In this document: positions 20,551 through 22,507 of the stretch, piece by piece
How positions within the stretch are numbered: position 1 is the stretch's first letter
How the letters are laid out: each line of letters begins with the position of its first letter
Assembly: GCA_036244855.1 (NCBI GenBank)
Contig: BQKZ01001454.1
Coordinates: 41,037 to 63,543, forward strand
Length of the DNA: 22,507 nt
Direction of reading: 5' to 3'
DNA from: Temnopleurus reevesii
Taxonomy: Eukaryota > Echinodermata > Echinoidea > Temnopleuroida > Temnopleuridae
The notes under the pieces: generated by a model
Told to the model about the DNA's origin: nothing
The model's database searches: none
Seen by the model: only the letters and a program-made list of their open reading frames with translations
Translations under genes and position numbers: made by a program

Positions 20551-20613
20551 ATAGGTAGGTTTACTAATAGCTGCTAATTTTATGCGAACTCTGCATGTAC
20601 ACAAAGGTTGCTC
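20551..20613. mobile_element. Solo end of the GGTTTACTAAT MITE family
   Basis: ATAGGTAGGTTTACTAATAG followed by AATTTTATGCG matches the reverse complement of the right end of the 621-845 element, including the order and spacing of the two motifs. No opposite end was found nearby, so it is a truncated or diverged copy. Confidence 0.5.
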
Positions 20614-20688
20614 ACAAAATTTTAGTTTTACAGTGTGTATCATTCAAATTTGAATATTTACACCAGGAGAAAAAGAAAGAGAGAAGGA

Positions 20689-20745
20689 GGCAACTGGTCG
20701 GGATCGAACCCGCAAACAACACAGGTCAATTTATCAGGAGTTGCC
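20689..20745 (-). other. tRNA-like relic or SINE fragment (57 nt)
   Basis: On the minus strand, GGCAACT and AGTTGCC form a perfect 7-bp terminal stem. They enclose a T-arm/B-box-like GCGGGTTCGATCCCGAC near the 3' side, with CGGG/CCCG pairing. At 57 nt there is no room for normal D and anticodon arms, so this is not a functional canonical tRNA. It could be a degraded tRNA pseudogene or part of a SINE. Confidence 0.4.
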
Positions 20746-21236
20746 CAATTACATACTAAATCAGTTTTGTTCTGTTCATCTGATTTTCCTGCTACTGTTA
20801 AAATAATGTTATTTTCAGTAGACTTTTGTTTTAAAGTAAACCTGAAAAAAAATCATACATGAATGTACATAGGATTCATACAAGTACTGTACTGCACCAC
20901 GCTCCCAAACTTCTAGTCCTGGAATTGTCTACCTTGTCTGTTATACCTAATGATGCCTACAACGGTCTTGGATTGCATTAAGATGAAAACACCCTGAGTA
21001 ATCCCTACTTGGTCAAAGTTCACATCTTATAAAAGAAGTTCTAGAAAAACAAATAAAATCGTTTCAATGGTAGGGAATTAGACACATTCCAAATGTCTGT
21101 CAATTGCCATTCAGCGTATATCCTGTACACTCAAAATGCAATAAATGTCTTTAATTGACAATTCTTTCTCTCAATATCACTGTATGTAACATCTTGCAAT
21201 GTAGATCTTGTTTCAGTACATCAAGGACCTATTAAA

Positions 21237-21712
21237 GGGGAACTACACTCAGACATTAAATTGCTATCATTAAATGAAGAAAAATAAGATGAACAAACTG
21301 TGAAAATTTGAGCAAAATCGGATAATCCATTCAAAAGTTATGAATTTTCAAAGTTTTGATTACACCCCTCATGGGCTCCTTAAATTGGCAAATGTACAGG
21401 CACAAAATGGCTGCCAACATGGAGAACTCTCCATTTGCTTTGTACACAAATTTTTCTTCAGAAAAATAGACAAAATTTTGTTTCTTTGGTTAAATATATT
21501 ATAGCCAAATCGATTCTGCAAGTATTCTAGAAAGAATGGTGTTGATTCTTCATTTGAAATATGATATTGATTCATTTTCAATAAATGTATATGAGGCTCG
21601 TCGCGACAAAAGGGCCCTTAAGCTGTTTACGCGTACGCGTTAAAACTCTGCATGGTAGCGTGACGTCACAATGAGCTGGACAGGAGATTGGAAAAAGCTA
21701 GGTTTAGTCCCC
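21237..21712. mobile_element. Dispersed element starting GGGGAACTACAC, about 476 bp
   Basis: The left end GGGGAACTACACTCAGACAT and the right end in reverse complement GGGGACTAAACCTAGC suggest short imperfect inverted repeats. The body contains AGCAAAATCGGATAATCCAT and AAAAGTTATGAATTTTCAAA, resembling repeats I know as common in echinoderm genomes. The last 120 bp are GC-richer, with an ACGCGTACGCGT palindrome (21629-21640) and TGACGTCA (21661-21668). A 70-codon minus-strand frame inside is not a gene. Confidence 0.6.
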
Positions 21713-22507
21713 AGGCGTAATGCTTAATAAATCTTAGAACATGTATTACGGTAGAAATCAGAATTATGTAACAGTACGCTGCTTCTTTATGCTCAAAACC
21801 ATGTAGACTGTCTTCGAATCAACTTTTGCGCCAGGAGAGTTAAATTTTAGAGAATATAAAAGATGAGAAAGAGCTGAGGAGCGGAAATCATTTGAGTGTT
21901 CGAAAAATGAGAATTGTTAGATTTGTTTCAAGACCTTCATTTCCTAATCCCAATTTTACCGCAGATATTATCAATAGCTTTATTGATATGTGCATTATCG
22001 TCGTTCATGTCATTACCATCATCAAAGTTCCGGTATTTGTATAGTATCATTATGGTTACCGTTGTTAATGTATCTTTAGAGTGGAGAGGGCCAGGGAGTT
22101 CAGGGAAGAGAATTACAAAATATTTTTAATCTTTTTCAGCATCGAACTGTATCTGTTAAAATGAGAATGAGAATGGGATGCAGAGGCTTAGATACTTTCC
22201 TATCTATAGTCCAATATTAAGGCCAAAAAAGCGGTGATGTAGGGAGTGATTTGAGGTTTCCGCAATTAAACCGAATTAAATACTAGACAAATAAATATTA
22301 AGAAATCTTCCTTGCAAATAAAGCAATCCCAAACAAAATACCTAAAAAATAAAATTCTCGCCAATTTTTTTTCCTCGTAAATTTGAAACAAAATGCACAA
22401 ATGAGTGAAGCCAACAAGTTGATTTTTGCATTGTCAAAATAAGAGTCTACCTCAAAATATTATGTCTTCTTCAGGAGCGGAAAAATCAAATGAACAGAAC
22501 AAAAACG

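Larger units (their letters stand above)
17018..22507 (-). other. Region 5' of the stonin large exon, probably intron; no exon recognised
   Basis: No open stretch here resembles the start of a stonin, and no reading frame shows a recognisable domain. If the acceptor at 17018 is used, this is part of a phase-1 5' intron and the first exon and promoter lie beyond the window; if the ATG at 17027 is used, the promoter or leader could be here. The region contains TACATGTA palindromes, a perfect hairpin at 18118-18139, a transposon end at about 20551-20613, a tRNA-like stretch at 20689-20745 and an inverted-repeat element at 21237-21712. A stretch at about 19140-19340 is less AT-rich and open on both strands, but I cannot assign it. 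Confidence 0.5.

Overview
This is AT-rich animal nuclear DNA (roughly 35% GC, judged by eye) with long introns, GT-AG splice sites and many short inverted-repeat transposons. I see no bacterial, viral or organellar gene organisation. The one gene I can name is an invertebrate stonin (STON1/STON2-type endocytic adaptor) on the minus strand. The repeat types, especially the 'aaaggggaactacact' element near 21.2 kb and a SINE with a 'GCGCTTTGAG' tail, suggest an invertebrate deuterostome, most likely an echinoderm. That placement is inference.

Gene layout in transcription order (minus strand). A 2.3-kb exon (17017-14699) carries the disordered N-terminal half, the stonin homology domain and the first part of the mu-homology domain (muHD). 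Three short exons at 14191-14033, 8982-8875 and 6346-6066 complete the muHD and end in TGA. All splice sites in this model are phase 1, and the four exons join in frame to at least 955 residues, close to vertebrate stonin-2. Only the far 5' end (upstream exon and promoter) is missing; 17018-22507 is probably the 5' intron.

The most unusual region lies just past the stop codon (about 5.1-6.0 kb). The last 27 codons of the gene, with the sequence that follows, have been tandemly copied three more times. Two copies keep the 81-nt core open with its stop codon; the nearest differs by only 2 of 81 bases although its flanks have diverged. Two related foldback transposons sit inside the array, each flanked by CCAGG, and neighbouring array units preserve the empty target sites. 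The copies could be alternative terminal exons, or a conserved or gene-converted 3' array.

The rest is intron or intergenic sequence seeded with MITEs: 621-845, 2038-2195, 4515-4855, 6693-6891 with an inverted partner at 10205-10390, 7701-7886, 8524-8812 and 21237-21712. There is also a tRNA-derived SINE (about 3086-3400), a 144-bp polypurine tract, a 230-bp poly(A)-rich tract and many TACATGTA palindromes.
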